A stretch of DNA of 64,000 nucleotides from Chondrinema litorale (lineage in GTDB: Bacteria > Bacteroidota > Bacteroidia > Cytophagales > Flammeovirgaceae), in NCBI RefSeq assembly GCF_026250525.1, contig NZ_CP111048.1:62001-126000 (forward strand), in the 5' to 3' direction. This document shows positions 38,322 to 47,648 of this stretch, in pieces. Each line of letters starts with the position of its first letter. Position 1 is the first letter of the stretch. Both the position numbers and the translations under genes were made by a program. The notes beneath the pieces are model-generated. The model did not search any database, was not told the origin of the DNA, and worked only from the letters and a program-made list of their open reading frames with translations.

Positions 38322-41300
38322 TTAGTAGTTGAATGTTACAGAGAACAAGTAAGATTTGGTACCAGGGTTTGTGAAGTATTCCAAACCTTGACCATAACCA
38401 CCTGTTAAACTAGTTTCAGGGTCAAGACCTCTTACTTTTGTCCAAAGAATCAAGTTTCTACCAGTAAGTGTAAATTGGATAGAAGAAAGCTTAGTTTTTT
38501 CGCGGAAGCCAGGAGAGCTTAGCGTATAGCTTAATGAAACTTCTCTTAGTCTTGTCCAAGAACCGTCACCTGTAAATTGCTCACGTACAGAACCAAATCC
38601 ACTACCTAAAGTAGTATACCAAGATTCATCTAAAAGTACTTCACCAGCACCCCAGTCAACTAAATTACCTCTAACTAATTCGCCAGCAGGAATAACATCA
38701 CCATTGTAATTTTTTGTTTCTGTTGTAGGAGTTACTTCGTTTCCGTTATCTTCATGACGACCAAAAGTATAAAGTACACCTCTTGTTGCTTCACTAATAT
38801 CAGCACCTTGGAAAGTTTCGAATAGTACATTTAATGCTAAACCTTTGTAGTTCACATTAAAACCTGCACCACCTCTCCAGTCTGGGTTTGGATCGCCCAT
38901 AAGACCAGCTTCTGCAGCTACTGTAGGGAAACCGTTATCATCAAGAATTAACTCTCCGCTTTCGTCTCTATCCCATAAACCACCCCAAAGCACACCTAAA
39001 GGCTGACCTGTAACAGCTCTAGTACCAGCATTAGTAAAACCTGCAAGTAGTAAAGACTCTGTACCAGATAAGTCGGTAACTTTATTTTTGTTTGCGTTAA
39101 AGTTAAAGTTTAAAGAAGCATTGAAATCATTCTTTTGAACCAAGTTATAAGTACCTTCAAATTCGAAACCTTTGTTTTCCATTTTAGCAGCGTTTCCATA
39201 ACGTGTATTGAAACCTGTAGAAGGGGCTACTAATACGTCGAATAACAAACCATCGATTTTGTTTTGGTAATAAGTCATTCCCAAAGACAATTTATCATTG
39301 AAGAATCTCAGGTCAGTACCAAGTTCCCATTCTGTTTTAATCTCTGGTTCCAATGTAGGGTTACCTTGTAAGTCAGACTGAACAAAACCACCACCGTAAT
39401 AACTGGCATCTAACTGATCTCCCCAGCCACCAGAATATGTAGCATTTTGAAAGGTAGTTATCGTTTTATAAACATCTGGTTGCTGACCCACTCTACCCCA
39501 AGAAGCTCTTAATTTACCAAATGAAAGCACTGAACTATTGCTAAATGCTGGAAGCTCAGTAAATTTCCAAGCTACATCAGTTGCAGGATAGTAGAATGTT
39601 TTGTCAGACTCGTCACCAAAAGTAGAAGCTGCTTCAGCAACTGCAGAAAGGTTTACATATAATTGATCTTTAAATCCAAATTCTGCTGTGTTATACCAAC
39701 GAGAAGTACGAATTGTACGCTCATAATCTATAGCTGTAATATTTTCTGGTAAAGCATTAGAAAAATCTCTTGGGCCATCAGGCAAGATGAAATTCTGCAT
39801 TTCTGCACCTAATCTCAGATATTTTCTATCATTTATATTAAATCCAGTTACGAAAGTAAATGATAAGTCTGGAGTAATATCTTTAGAAACTCTTGCGATA
39901 AAGTCTAAGTTGAATTCACGCTCACGATAAAGTTCTTCCGTATAAGAACCTCCTGCAGCACCTCCTGCAGAATTTACCGGAAAGTATGTAGTTCTTACAT
40001 CTTCGTAAAAATCAACACCACCTCTAGCTGTAAAATCTAGCCAATCGGTTGGGCGCAATTTCATTTCTGTACTAGTAATGAAACGATCTAGCTTAGAATC
40101 GTTTGTAAGCTCTTGAATTGTCCAAAGTGGATTGTTATAAATTGGGTTTGAATTATTACCCAAATATCTTCTGTAAGAACGCTGACGGTTATATTCTGGA
40201 GCAGCATCTGCACTAGCGTAATAAGTACCTTTGTAATCTGTGTTATCAAAATCTGGTGCAGTTCTTAATAAACCAAGGTAAATACCATTTACATTTGAGT
40301 TTTGCTGCGTACGATTAGATTTGATATTGATGTAAGTAGATTTAGCACTCATGCTAAAGATTTTACTGAATTCGTGGTTCACGTTAAATCTTACTGTGCT
40401 ACGGTCGTAATCACTACTAGACTTAATTATACCTTGTTGCTGTAAGTTTGAAATACTAGCATAGAACTGAGATTTTTCGTTACCTCCACTAAAACTTAAG
40501 TTATTATCTATAAAGTAACCTGTTCCAAAAATATCATCAAAGTTAGATTCGTCGAAAGTATCTGTAGAGTTTTTCTCAACAATTGGATAATAGATTGTAC
40601 CATCTTCAGCTTCAAAAAACTGGCCTGAAGTATCAAACACATCAGCAGCACCAGAACGATCAGAGATTTTATCACCAAAAGATGCAGAAGCAGTTGGGCT
40701 ATAAACACCACCACTACCTTGTCCAAATTTGTTTTGTAAAGGTTGTCTAACAGATATTTTATCCATAGAAACTGTAGAACGGAAAGAAATATTAGTTCTA
40801 CCTTCGCTACCAGATTTTGTTTTGATCAAGATTACACCATTAGCAGCTCTTGAACCCCAAAGTGCCGCAGCAGAAGCACCTTTCAATACTTGGATTGACT
40901 CAATATCGTCTGGGTTGATATCATTTAAACGAGACTGCTGGCTTACACCACCAGTATTACTACCAATAGTTGAATTACTAATTGGAATACCATCTACAAT
41001 TACCAATGGCTGAGAGTCACCTGTAATTGTACTTTGACCACGAATCTGGATATAAGAACCAGCTCCCGGATCACCAGTATTTCTTGTAATTCTAACACCG
41101 GCAGCTTTACCCTGCATACCGTTAATCATACCTGTTTCACCAGATGTTACAATTGGGCCACCATCAATTTTTGAACTAGTAGAACCTAGATTATCAGCCG
41201 ACTGTTCAAAACCCAATGCCGTAATTACAACTTCTGAGAGTTGTTGTGCATCTTCTTCTAGAGAAATGTCAAATGAATTACGAGTCCCAATTTCAACTTC

Positions 41301-41543
41301 TTTGGCTTGGAAACCTATGTATGAAAATACTAGGAATTTACCTTCAGATGAGACTTTAATTGAAAAATTACCATCGATGTCTGTGATGGCACCAGTTGTA
41401 GTTCCTTTTACTACTACGTTAACCCCGGGTAATGGGTCTCCTCCTCCTGATGTCACTGTACCAGTCAATGTGCGATCCTGTGCGAAAATTGGTGCACAGA
41501 TAAAAAGCATCAATGACCACAATAGTAGATGTTTGTGATTCAT
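38322..41543 (-). CDS. SusC/RagA-family TonB-linked outer-membrane transporter
   Basis: The 1073-residue product has a signal peptide (1-21), a carboxypeptidase-regulatory-like domain (about 25-100, LTGTVTSGGGDPLPGVNVVV), a plug (about 115-235) with IQIRGQSTI and QPLVIVDGIPISN, and a barrel ending in SVTFNY with the expected terminal aromatic residue. It forms an operon with the SusD gene. The preceding 429-bp gap separates it from the amine oxidase gene on the same strand, so the operon probably has its own promoter. Confidence 0.93.
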   Translation of the reverse strand: MNHKHLLLWSLMLFICAPIFAQDRTLTGTVTSGGGDPLPGVNVVVKGTTTGAITDIDGNFSIKVSSEGKFLVFSYIGFQAKEVEIGTRNSFDISLEEDAQQLSEVVITALGFEQSADNLGSTSSKIDGGPIVTSGETGMINGMQGKAAGVRITRNTGDPGAGSYIQIRGQSTITGDSQPLVIVDGIPISNSTIGSNTGGVSQQSRLNDINPDDIESIQVLKGASAAALWGSRAANGVILIKTKSGSEGRTNISFRSTVSMDKISVRQPLQNKFGQGSGGVYSPTASASFGDKISDRSGAADVFDTSGQFFEAEDGTIYYPIVEKNSTDTFDESNFDDIFGTGYFIDNNLSFSGGNEKSQFYASISNLQQQGIIKSSSDYDRSTVRFNVNHEFSKIFSMSAKSTYINIKSNRTQQNSNVNGIYLGLLRTAPDFDNTDYKGTYYASADAAPEYNRQRSYRRYLGNNSNPIYNNPLWTIQELTNDSKLDRFITSTEMKLRPTDWLDFTARGGVDFYEDVRTTYFPVNSAGGAAGGSYTEELYREREFNLDFIARVSKDITPDLSFTFVTGFNINDRKYLRLGAEMQNFILPDGPRDFSNALPENITAIDYERTIRTSRWYNTAEFGFKDQLYVNLSAVAEAASTFGDESDKTFYYPATDVAWKFTELPAFSNSSVLSFGKLRASWGRVGQQPDVYKTITTFQNATYSGGWGDQLDASYYGGGFVQSDLQGNPTLEPEIKTEWELGTDLRFFNDKLSLGMTYYQNKIDGLLFDVLVAPSTGFNTRYGNAAKMENKGFEFEGTYNLVQKNDFNASLNFNFNANKNKVTDLSGTESLLLAGFTNAGTRAVTGQPLGVLWGGLWDRDESGELILDDNGFPTVAAEAGLMGDPNPDWRGGAGFNVNYKGLALNVLFETFQGADISEATRGVLYTFGRHEDNGNEVTPTTETKNYNGDVIPAGELVRGNLVDWGAGEVLLDESWYTTLGSGFGSVREQFTGDGSWTRLREVSLSYTLSSPGFREKTKLSSIQFTLTGRNLILWTKVRGLDPETSLTGGYGQGLEYFTNPGTKSYLFSVTFNY

Positions 41544-41972
41544 ACTTGTGCGATTTATTTAAATAATTGAAAAAGAAAACAATTCTACATAGCCGTCTTA
41601 CCCTCATAAAAAATATGAGCTTAAAAACAGAGGGAAATAAAACCTAAATATTAAATAAGATGTACAAGCTAAATCACTTGTAAATCCAAACTGATACTAT
41701 TAAAACTGTTGTTAGATTATTGATTTTACAGGTTAAGGACAACTGATAATAAATGTTGGCAATGTAATTATGTCGTAACAGTTGTTATTGGAATGTATAA
41801 GTAAATAAATAAAAATAGCTCGTGTATTGGTGTGATGTTTATCTACTTTGCTAAAATTAGTTTTTTTTTAATATAGAACAAAAATCAATGCGTTTTTTTC
41901 AAAAAAAAGATTAAAATTTACAAATAATGGAAAATAAATCATATTTTTTGGTTAGTATAACAAGTATTTTTA
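41544..41972. promoter_or_regulatory. 429-bp promoter region of the SusC/SusD operon
   Basis: A very AT-rich gap without open frames worth calling. I saw no exact Bacteroidota promoter match or strong hairpin. Long A and T runs near 41860-41950 suggest bent DNA. Confidence 0.4.
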
Positions 41973-43259
41973 TCACTTATGATTCTTTGTAAAAGAACTA
42001 AGTATTTCCAATCTTTTAATACTAAAATCTTCAATTGGCATAATTGAATCTGTAATCTGTTTAGTTGCCAATTCTCCTAGAGCAGGCCCATGTTTAAACG
42101 CATGGCCAGAACCTCCACCCATTAGCCATACATTTCCACATTCGGGATGTTGATCTAATATAAAATTTTTGTCTGGTGTATCTGTATGTTGGCATACTTT
42201 ACTAAACAGCAAAGGCGCATTTCTCATAAAACTAAATCGCTTTTCCATTAGATACCTCGCATGTTCGATCTCAGATTGCTGCACAATTCTCGGATCATAT
42301 TCAGGATCAAAGTCACGAACTTCAAGCTGTGTATAGGCAAATTTAAACCCGTCTAAAACAGGGTCGTAAACACCATAGCTTCTTTCCTTATTAGCCTTAT
42401 CTCTGTTCATCCAAACAGGAAAAGGTATCTTAAGTTTAGCTGCAAATTCTTTTGGTGGACTAAAGAAGAAAAGTGGTTGCCTTGTTACCATAAGTTTTCC
42501 ATCAAATACATCTGGAAATAGTTTACCTAACCAAGGCCCATTAGCAAATACAAAGATATCTGCATTTAACTTTGTTCCATCTGGCAAAATCACTTCTTTC
42601 ATCTTACCACTTTCAACTTTTCCGGGTTTTACCGATGCAAATTTGAAAGTACCTCCTTGTGTTTCTATTGAATTAGCTACTTGTTTGCAACTGTCTGCTG
42701 CTAATAAAAAACCAGCTTCTTTATCGTAAATAGCATGATCAAGGTCTTCTGTATTTATAAATGGATATAACTTTTTTAAATCCTTTGCCGGAATCTTGTC
42801 TAGTTTATATCCATTAGCTTCATACAATGCTCTAGATTCTTTTGCATAGTCGTAAACAGGCATTTCTGAGAAAATTAGCATGCCATTCTGATAGAACAAC
42901 TTTTTACCAATTGCCTTTTGCTCCTGTTTCCATAATTCCATAGATCGCTTAGCCAGATTGAAATAGATTTCATTCTTGCCATACAGATATCTAATTAGGC
43001 GGGTTTCACCTCCAGAACTAGCATGAGGATTTCCAGCTCCCCAAGGATCGCACAGTGTTACATCGTAACCCGCTTTTAACAGAAAATAAGCGGTCCAACT
43101 ACCCATAACTCCTGCACCTGCTACTACAGCTACAGGTTTTCTCTTTTTGCTGATATTAAAATTATTAATACCAGATGCCAGCGTGTTACCAGCCAGCAAA
43201 CTGGCCGAAGCAGTTAAACTTTGCTTCAACCAGTTACGTCTGTCTAGCTTTCTACTCAT
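41973..43259 (-). CDS. Tat-exported flavin amine oxidase (sarcosine oxidase/MTOX family)
   Basis: The 428-residue product starts with a twin-arginine-type signal (Arg7-Arg8, DRRNWLKQS). It shows the FAD-binding GAGVMGSWTAYFLLKAG loop, the SSGGETRLIRYLYG block and the C-terminal VCQHTDTPDKNFILDQHP block. Monomeric sarcosine oxidase and N-methyltryptophan oxidase attach FAD covalently to the Cys of that block, here Cys356. The enzyme should oxidise a secondary amine or N-methyl amino acid in the periplasm. It overlaps the upstream amidohydrolase gene by 4 bp, so the two are translationally coupled. Confidence 0.88.
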   Translation of the reverse strand: MSRKLDRRNWLKQSLTASASLLAGNTLASGINNFNISKKRKPVAVVAGAGVMGSWTAYFLLKAGYDVTLCDPWGAGNPHASSGGETRLIRYLYGKNEIYFNLAKRSMELWKQEQKAIGKKLFYQNGMLIFSEMPVYDYAKESRALYEANGYKLDKIPAKDLKKLYPFINTEDLDHAIYDKEAGFLLAADSCKQVANSIETQGGTFKFASVKPGKVESGKMKEVILPDGTKLNADIFVFANGPWLGKLFPDVFDGKLMVTRQPLFFFSPPKEFAAKLKIPFPVWMNRDKANKERSYGVYDPVLDGFKFAYTQLEVRDFDPEYDPRIVQQSEIEHARYLMEKRFSFMRNAPLLFSKVCQHTDTPDKNFILDQHPECGNVWLMGGGSGHAFKHGPALGELATKQITDSIMPIEDFSIKRLEILSSFTKNHK

Positions 43260-46200
43260 GATTGTGGACGTAAAAGTAATTCGTCAATATCGTATTTAAC
43301 TCCTGCTTTAAATGTGCTTACCACATTCCATGCATCAAAAATATTATTCAATGGATCTCCTTCTACAATTACAAAATCTGCCAATTTGCCTTCTTCTACT
43401 GTTCCCAAATCTTTGGCAACTCCAACGGCTTCAGCAGCTCTAATAGTAGCAGATTGCAATGCTTGATACGGTGATAAACCAGCATCTACAAACAATTGCA
43501 TTTCTACGTGTAAACTTGTTCCGTAAGGAATAAAAGGTGAGTCTGTTCCTGCAGTAACTCTACCACCAGCCTTCACAATGTCGAAAACACCTTTTTGTAC
43601 TCTTTCGAAATTATCGAGATAAGATGGAAATATCTTTAAAATACGACTCATAGATGCTTTTAATGAAGACACATATTGCTCTTCATACAAAACATTGAGC
43701 TGCCTGTTGGCATAAATTTCTGGATGTTTATCTGCCAAAATGTAGAAACCACCTTGCAAACCAATTGTTGGTGTAATATTCATTTGTGAACCAGTTAATA
43801 GCTGAACCACATCTCCATAAGAAGCTTTTAGGTTAGACTGCTTCATAGAATAACCTCTTCGGCTAGTTCCACGAATATGCTCTACTGCATCCACATTATA
43901 TTTCATTGATGGAAAAATCTCATGCGAAGAAACCGGAATGCCTATCTCATGTGCACCTTCTGTAATAATTTTTTGAAGTGAATCGGGCATTCGTACATAG
44001 GTTTTTACCATGTCGTAACCTAGTTTACGAACACGCTCCATTTCCAAATCTAAATGCGAGCTGTAAATGATGCTGTTCGCCAAACCGTAATAAATTCTAC
44101 TTCCATCTGTGAGACCACCAGTAAAAAACTCTCTTGGACCGGGGCGCTGTCCACTTGCCCAAGCTTCTTTTCTCTCCAAAGCATCGTATGGGTCGGCACC
44201 CGGCTCGCGAATGTTGGTAATGCCGTATGACAACCAGATTCTACCCAGTTTCTCTCCGACTGTAGCATGTTGGTGAGTGTGCATTTCGAAGAGTCCCGGA
44301 ATAATCGTTTTATCACTGGCATCAATTACCGGAATATCATAATCATCTTTGTGAGCAACAATTTCACTGATTCGATTTCCTTTTACGACGATATCTACAT
44401 TTTCTAAATAGGTTGAATCTTTACCGTTAAAAAGTTTACCTGCATGCACCACATATGCATCTTTTGGTACTGGTCTTTTCCAATCGAGATTTAGAGGAAT
44501 ATCTACTGCACTTCCCGCTGATACATCGAGTAATTTTAAATGATCTGTAGCCAGATACAAAATTTTCTTGCTATCTGCCGTCCAAGTTGGTGCTGATGAT
44601 AATTCTTCTGTGAGTTTTTCTGGTTTGCCAGTTGGGTTTCCTTCGGCATCTACTGGCAATTGCCATAGCAAGCCATCTTGCACGTAGGCCATATACTTCC
44701 CGTCTGGTGACCAAGACGGTCCGTTTATATTTCTGATGGCTGGTGTTCTTCCTTCTTCGGGAGAAACATAACCTAACTCATCACCATCTGTAGTAATACG
44801 CAAAATTTTACTCAAGCCTTCTCTGTATCTGCTAGAGTATTTATCTAAGACCATAATAGCTAGTATCTTGCTATCTGCTGACCAACTTGGTTTACTCGGT
44901 ACAAACCATGTATTTTCTAAAGACTTAACCGAAGCACTTGCTACATCTACAATTTGTAGCTCTCCGTAACCCCAAACATTTCTTTCATCTCTGGCAAAAA
45001 AGGCAATGCTTTTTCCATCTGGCGACCATACAGGAAAACCTAAATCCTTTTCTAAATCAACTAGTTTTTCAGATTTACCAGTTGTAAAATCTTTCACCCA
45101 CAAATCCATGTTACCTGCCTTATCAGACAAATAAGCAAGCTTATTTCCATCTGGCGACCAAGTTGGGTCTATATCTACAAACTTATCATCAGTTAATTTT
45201 TCAGCAGATTCCGTTCCTTCTTTCTTTATATAAATATTACCCAAAGCGGCAAAGGCAACTGTTTTTCCATCTGGTGAGATGGCCGGCCCCATAATGCCCA
45301 GTGCAGGTTGCGATGAGGAATCGTTAAAATCGTATTGCTTTCTCTTATAATCTGGTCGGTTGAGTTGTACCGTTGCTTCGAATGGAATAGTTACTACGCC
45401 ATCTTCACCAATAAATCTTTTCTTGATGTTACCATCGGAAGTATAAAATATTTCTTGATTATCTACCCAACTTGCTCTAAATGGAAATATATCTTCGTTG
45501 GTCGCTACAACTTTATCTGCGCTTACATCTCCAACTGTATGGTGTATTAACTCACTGTTTTTGTTGGTGTATGAACTAAAAATAATACTTTTTCCATCTG
45601 GACTCCATGAAGGAGATGCCACCGTTAGTTTTGATTCTACTTCTAAATGGTTGTCGCTACCATCAGCTTTCATCACATAAATACCTTTGCCATTTTTATT
45701 CTCAGAAACATAAGTAATTGACTGTCCATCGTCTGAGAAAGCTGGATTATATTCGTTTGCCGGATCGGTAGTTAAAGCTTTCAATTTGTTATTAGCAATA
45801 TCTATTTTCCAAATATCATAATTGCCATTTCTATCAGACGAAAAAATAATACTTGCCCCATCTGCAGACCAGTGTGGTTCACGAGAATCAAATTCACCTT
45901 CTGTTACTTGTGTCAATTCTGTGCCATCGCTGTTCACTGACCAAATCTGATAATTGCCACTTTTATAAGATTGAAAAGTAAGCTTAGCACCGTCTGGCGA
46001 CCAAGCAGGTTCGTGGCAATCGCCCATTGCATCGGTGATTGCTTTTGCACTTCCACCTTCTGCCGGCACCAACCAAATAGTACCTTGTAAGTCTATAGCT
46101 AATGTTTTTTTATCGGGAGATAAAACAGAAGCCATGTTGGTACCTTCTTTCAGTAAAATATCTTTGGTTGTTTCAGTAGCAATCTGTTCAGAAAGATTGG

Positions 46201-46276
46201 GTGTGGTAGTACATCTTGAGAAAGCAAAAAAAATTGCCAACCCAAAATAAATGTGGGGTAATCTTTTATGTAACAT
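43256..46276 (-). CDS. amidohydrolase with N-terminal TolB-like propeller, lipoprotein
   Basis: The 1006-residue product has a lipoprotein signal (Cys22), about ten PD40/TolB-type repeats (SPDGKKLAF-like, residues 50-600) forming one or two propellers, and a C-terminal amidohydrolase domain. In the latter the metal-binding HTHQH lies at 666-670, SSHEIFPSM and EHIRGTS follow, and the metal-binding Asp is in GTDSPFIPYGT. Such fusions are frequent in Bacteroidota and probably hydrolyse cyclic amides or peptides. The coupled amine oxidase gene downstream suggests that the product is an amine or N-substituted amino acid. Confidence 0.9.
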   Translation of the reverse strand: MLHKRLPHIYFGLAIFFAFSRCTTTPNLSEQIATETTKDILLKEGTNMASVLSPDKKTLAIDLQGTIWLVPAEGGSAKAITDAMGDCHEPAWSPDGAKLTFQSYKSGNYQIWSVNSDGTELTQVTEGEFDSREPHWSADGASIIFSSDRNGNYDIWKIDIANNKLKALTTDPANEYNPAFSDDGQSITYVSENKNGKGIYVMKADGSDNHLEVESKLTVASPSWSPDGKSIIFSSYTNKNSELIHHTVGDVSADKVVATNEDIFPFRASWVDNQEIFYTSDGNIKKRFIGEDGVVTIPFEATVQLNRPDYKRKQYDFNDSSSQPALGIMGPAISPDGKTVAFAALGNIYIKKEGTESAEKLTDDKFVDIDPTWSPDGNKLAYLSDKAGNMDLWVKDFTTGKSEKLVDLEKDLGFPVWSPDGKSIAFFARDERNVWGYGELQIVDVASASVKSLENTWFVPSKPSWSADSKILAIMVLDKYSSRYREGLSKILRITTDGDELGYVSPEEGRTPAIRNINGPSWSPDGKYMAYVQDGLLWQLPVDAEGNPTGKPEKLTEELSSAPTWTADSKKILYLATDHLKLLDVSAGSAVDIPLNLDWKRPVPKDAYVVHAGKLFNGKDSTYLENVDIVVKGNRISEIVAHKDDYDIPVIDASDKTIIPGLFEMHTHQHATVGEKLGRIWLSYGITNIREPGADPYDALERKEAWASGQRPGPREFFTGGLTDGSRIYYGLANSIIYSSHLDLEMERVRKLGYDMVKTYVRMPDSLQKIITEGAHEIGIPVSSHEIFPSMKYNVDAVEHIRGTSRRGYSMKQSNLKASYGDVVQLLTGSQMNITPTIGLQGGFYILADKHPEIYANRQLNVLYEEQYVSSLKASMSRILKIFPSYLDNFERVQKGVFDIVKAGGRVTAGTDSPFIPYGTSLHVEMQLFVDAGLSPYQALQSATIRAAEAVGVAKDLGTVEEGKLADFVIVEGDPLNNIFDAWNVVSTFKAGVKYDIDELLLRPQS

Positions 46277-46540
46277 AAGAGTCTATAAATAATTGATCAT
46301 TTAGCGTTGCTGAGAACTTTTGCAAGTTCTGAGGAAGATTATAATATGGGCTTATTGGCGTGCGGTTTTTTAAATAAAGAGGATTTATAGCAAATTAGCA
46401 AATGCAAGTTTTAAAAATTGAGATTTACTAAAGTCAAAATGGCTAGAAAAGTGGTGTTCAATGTTGTGTAGATTGATGAAAAAAGGCACTAAATATCTTA
46501 GTTTGCAACCATTAGAGATTTCTACACATTTTCTTATTAT

Positions 46541-47518
46541 ATGAAAATTTATCTAGTCTTTTTATTAACTACCATCATCCTTGTTTCTTCTAATATCAAA
46601 ACTTTTGGGCAAGACAACTACCTAGTTTACAACAAAGAAATAATTAGTTGCGAGCAACTTATAGCTGAAAATAAATTCAGTCAAGCTATTGAGCATTATG
46701 AGACTCTATTCAAAAAATATGATTTTATTTTTTTACGAGATATTAAAGTTGCCACTCAGTTATGCGCATATGAAAAAGATTTTGAAGCTGGTTTTAAGTT
46801 TATCAGATTAGGAATTGCAAATGGATGGACATTAAAGAATATCTCAAAAGACAATAAACTTAAACTGTTTCATAAAAGTCCTGCTTGGAAAAATATTGAA
46901 CAAGAATACGATTCACTACATAATCAATATCTTCTCAGGCTTAATATGGAATTAAAAGAACAAGTACATGTAATGTTCAAAAAAGATCAGAAAAAAGCAT
47001 TCGGTGCATTTGTAAAAATTGGACAAAAAGCTAAAAGAAGATATTCAGAGAAAAAATTTGCCCCACATAGTGAAAAGCAAATGGAAAAATTGAATAATAT
47101 TTTAGATCGATTTGGATATCCGGGTGAAAAACTGATTGGAAATGATTTATGGGGTTCAGTTATTTTGAGTCATCATAATTCAATTTCTGTAAAATATAAT
47201 TTAAATGATACATTATATTCTAACTTAAAACCAAAGCTAATAGACGCTCTCAAAAAGGGAGAAATTTCTACATATGAATTTGCTGTAATAGCAGATTGGA
47301 GAATTGCAGCACTTAATCATCATTCTTTAACTTCATTTGGATTCCTTGGAAGCATACCGCATTCCGCATATCTAAAAGCTGTAAATAAGAACCGAGCAGA
47401 AATTGGTATGAGAAGCATTGAACTACAGAATAAATTGATTGGTATAGAAAATGACAAAGGCTTAAACCTCTACCTTCCTAAAGGATGGCAGAATGGAAAA
47501 ATCACAGTTGAGAATTAA
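46541..47518 (+). CDS. exported protein, possibly DUF6624
   Basis: The 325-residue product has a signal peptide (1-23), a helical TPR-like N-terminal half (CEQLIAENKFSQAIEHYETL) and a C-terminal half with FGYPGEKLIGNDLWGSVILS and ADWRIAALNHH. These resemble the uncharacterised DUF6624 proteins. The function is unknown. It stands alone, divergent from the amidohydrolase gene and convergent with the permease. Confidence 0.7.
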   Translation: MKIYLVFLLTTIILVSSNIKTFGQDNYLVYNKEIISCEQLIAENKFSQAIEHYETLFKKYDFIFLRDIKVATQLCAYEKDFEAGFKFIRLGIANGWTLKNISKDNKLKLFHKSPAWKNIEQEYDSLHNQYLLRLNMELKEQVHVMFKKDQKKAFGAFVKIGQKAKRRYSEKKFAPHSEKQMEKLNNILDRFGYPGEKLIGNDLWGSVILSHHNSISVKYNLNDTLYSNLKPKLIDALKKGEISTYEFAVIADWRIAALNHHSLTSFGFLGSIPHSAYLKAVNKNRAEIGMRSIELQNKLIGIENDKGLNLYLPKGWQNGKITVEN

Positions 47519-47519
47519 A

Positions 47520-47602
47520 AGATAAAATGTGAACCTAAGCAATTGTATAGCAAAATTGAAATACATCAATACTCACAATGGGAATAAATTCACATTTTAT
47601 CT
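47520..47602. repeat. 14-bp perfect inverted repeat between convergent genes
   Basis: AGATAAAATGTGAA at 47520-47533 is matched exactly by its reverse complement TTCACATTTTATCT at 47589-47602. The 55-bp interior contains a further short AATTGT/ACAATG-like pairing. It may act as a long terminator hairpin, or be the relic of a small mobile element. Confidence 0.65.
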
Positions 47603-47648
47603 GATAAGCTAACCTATTTCTCAATACAATCTATTTTTTTAAATCAAA

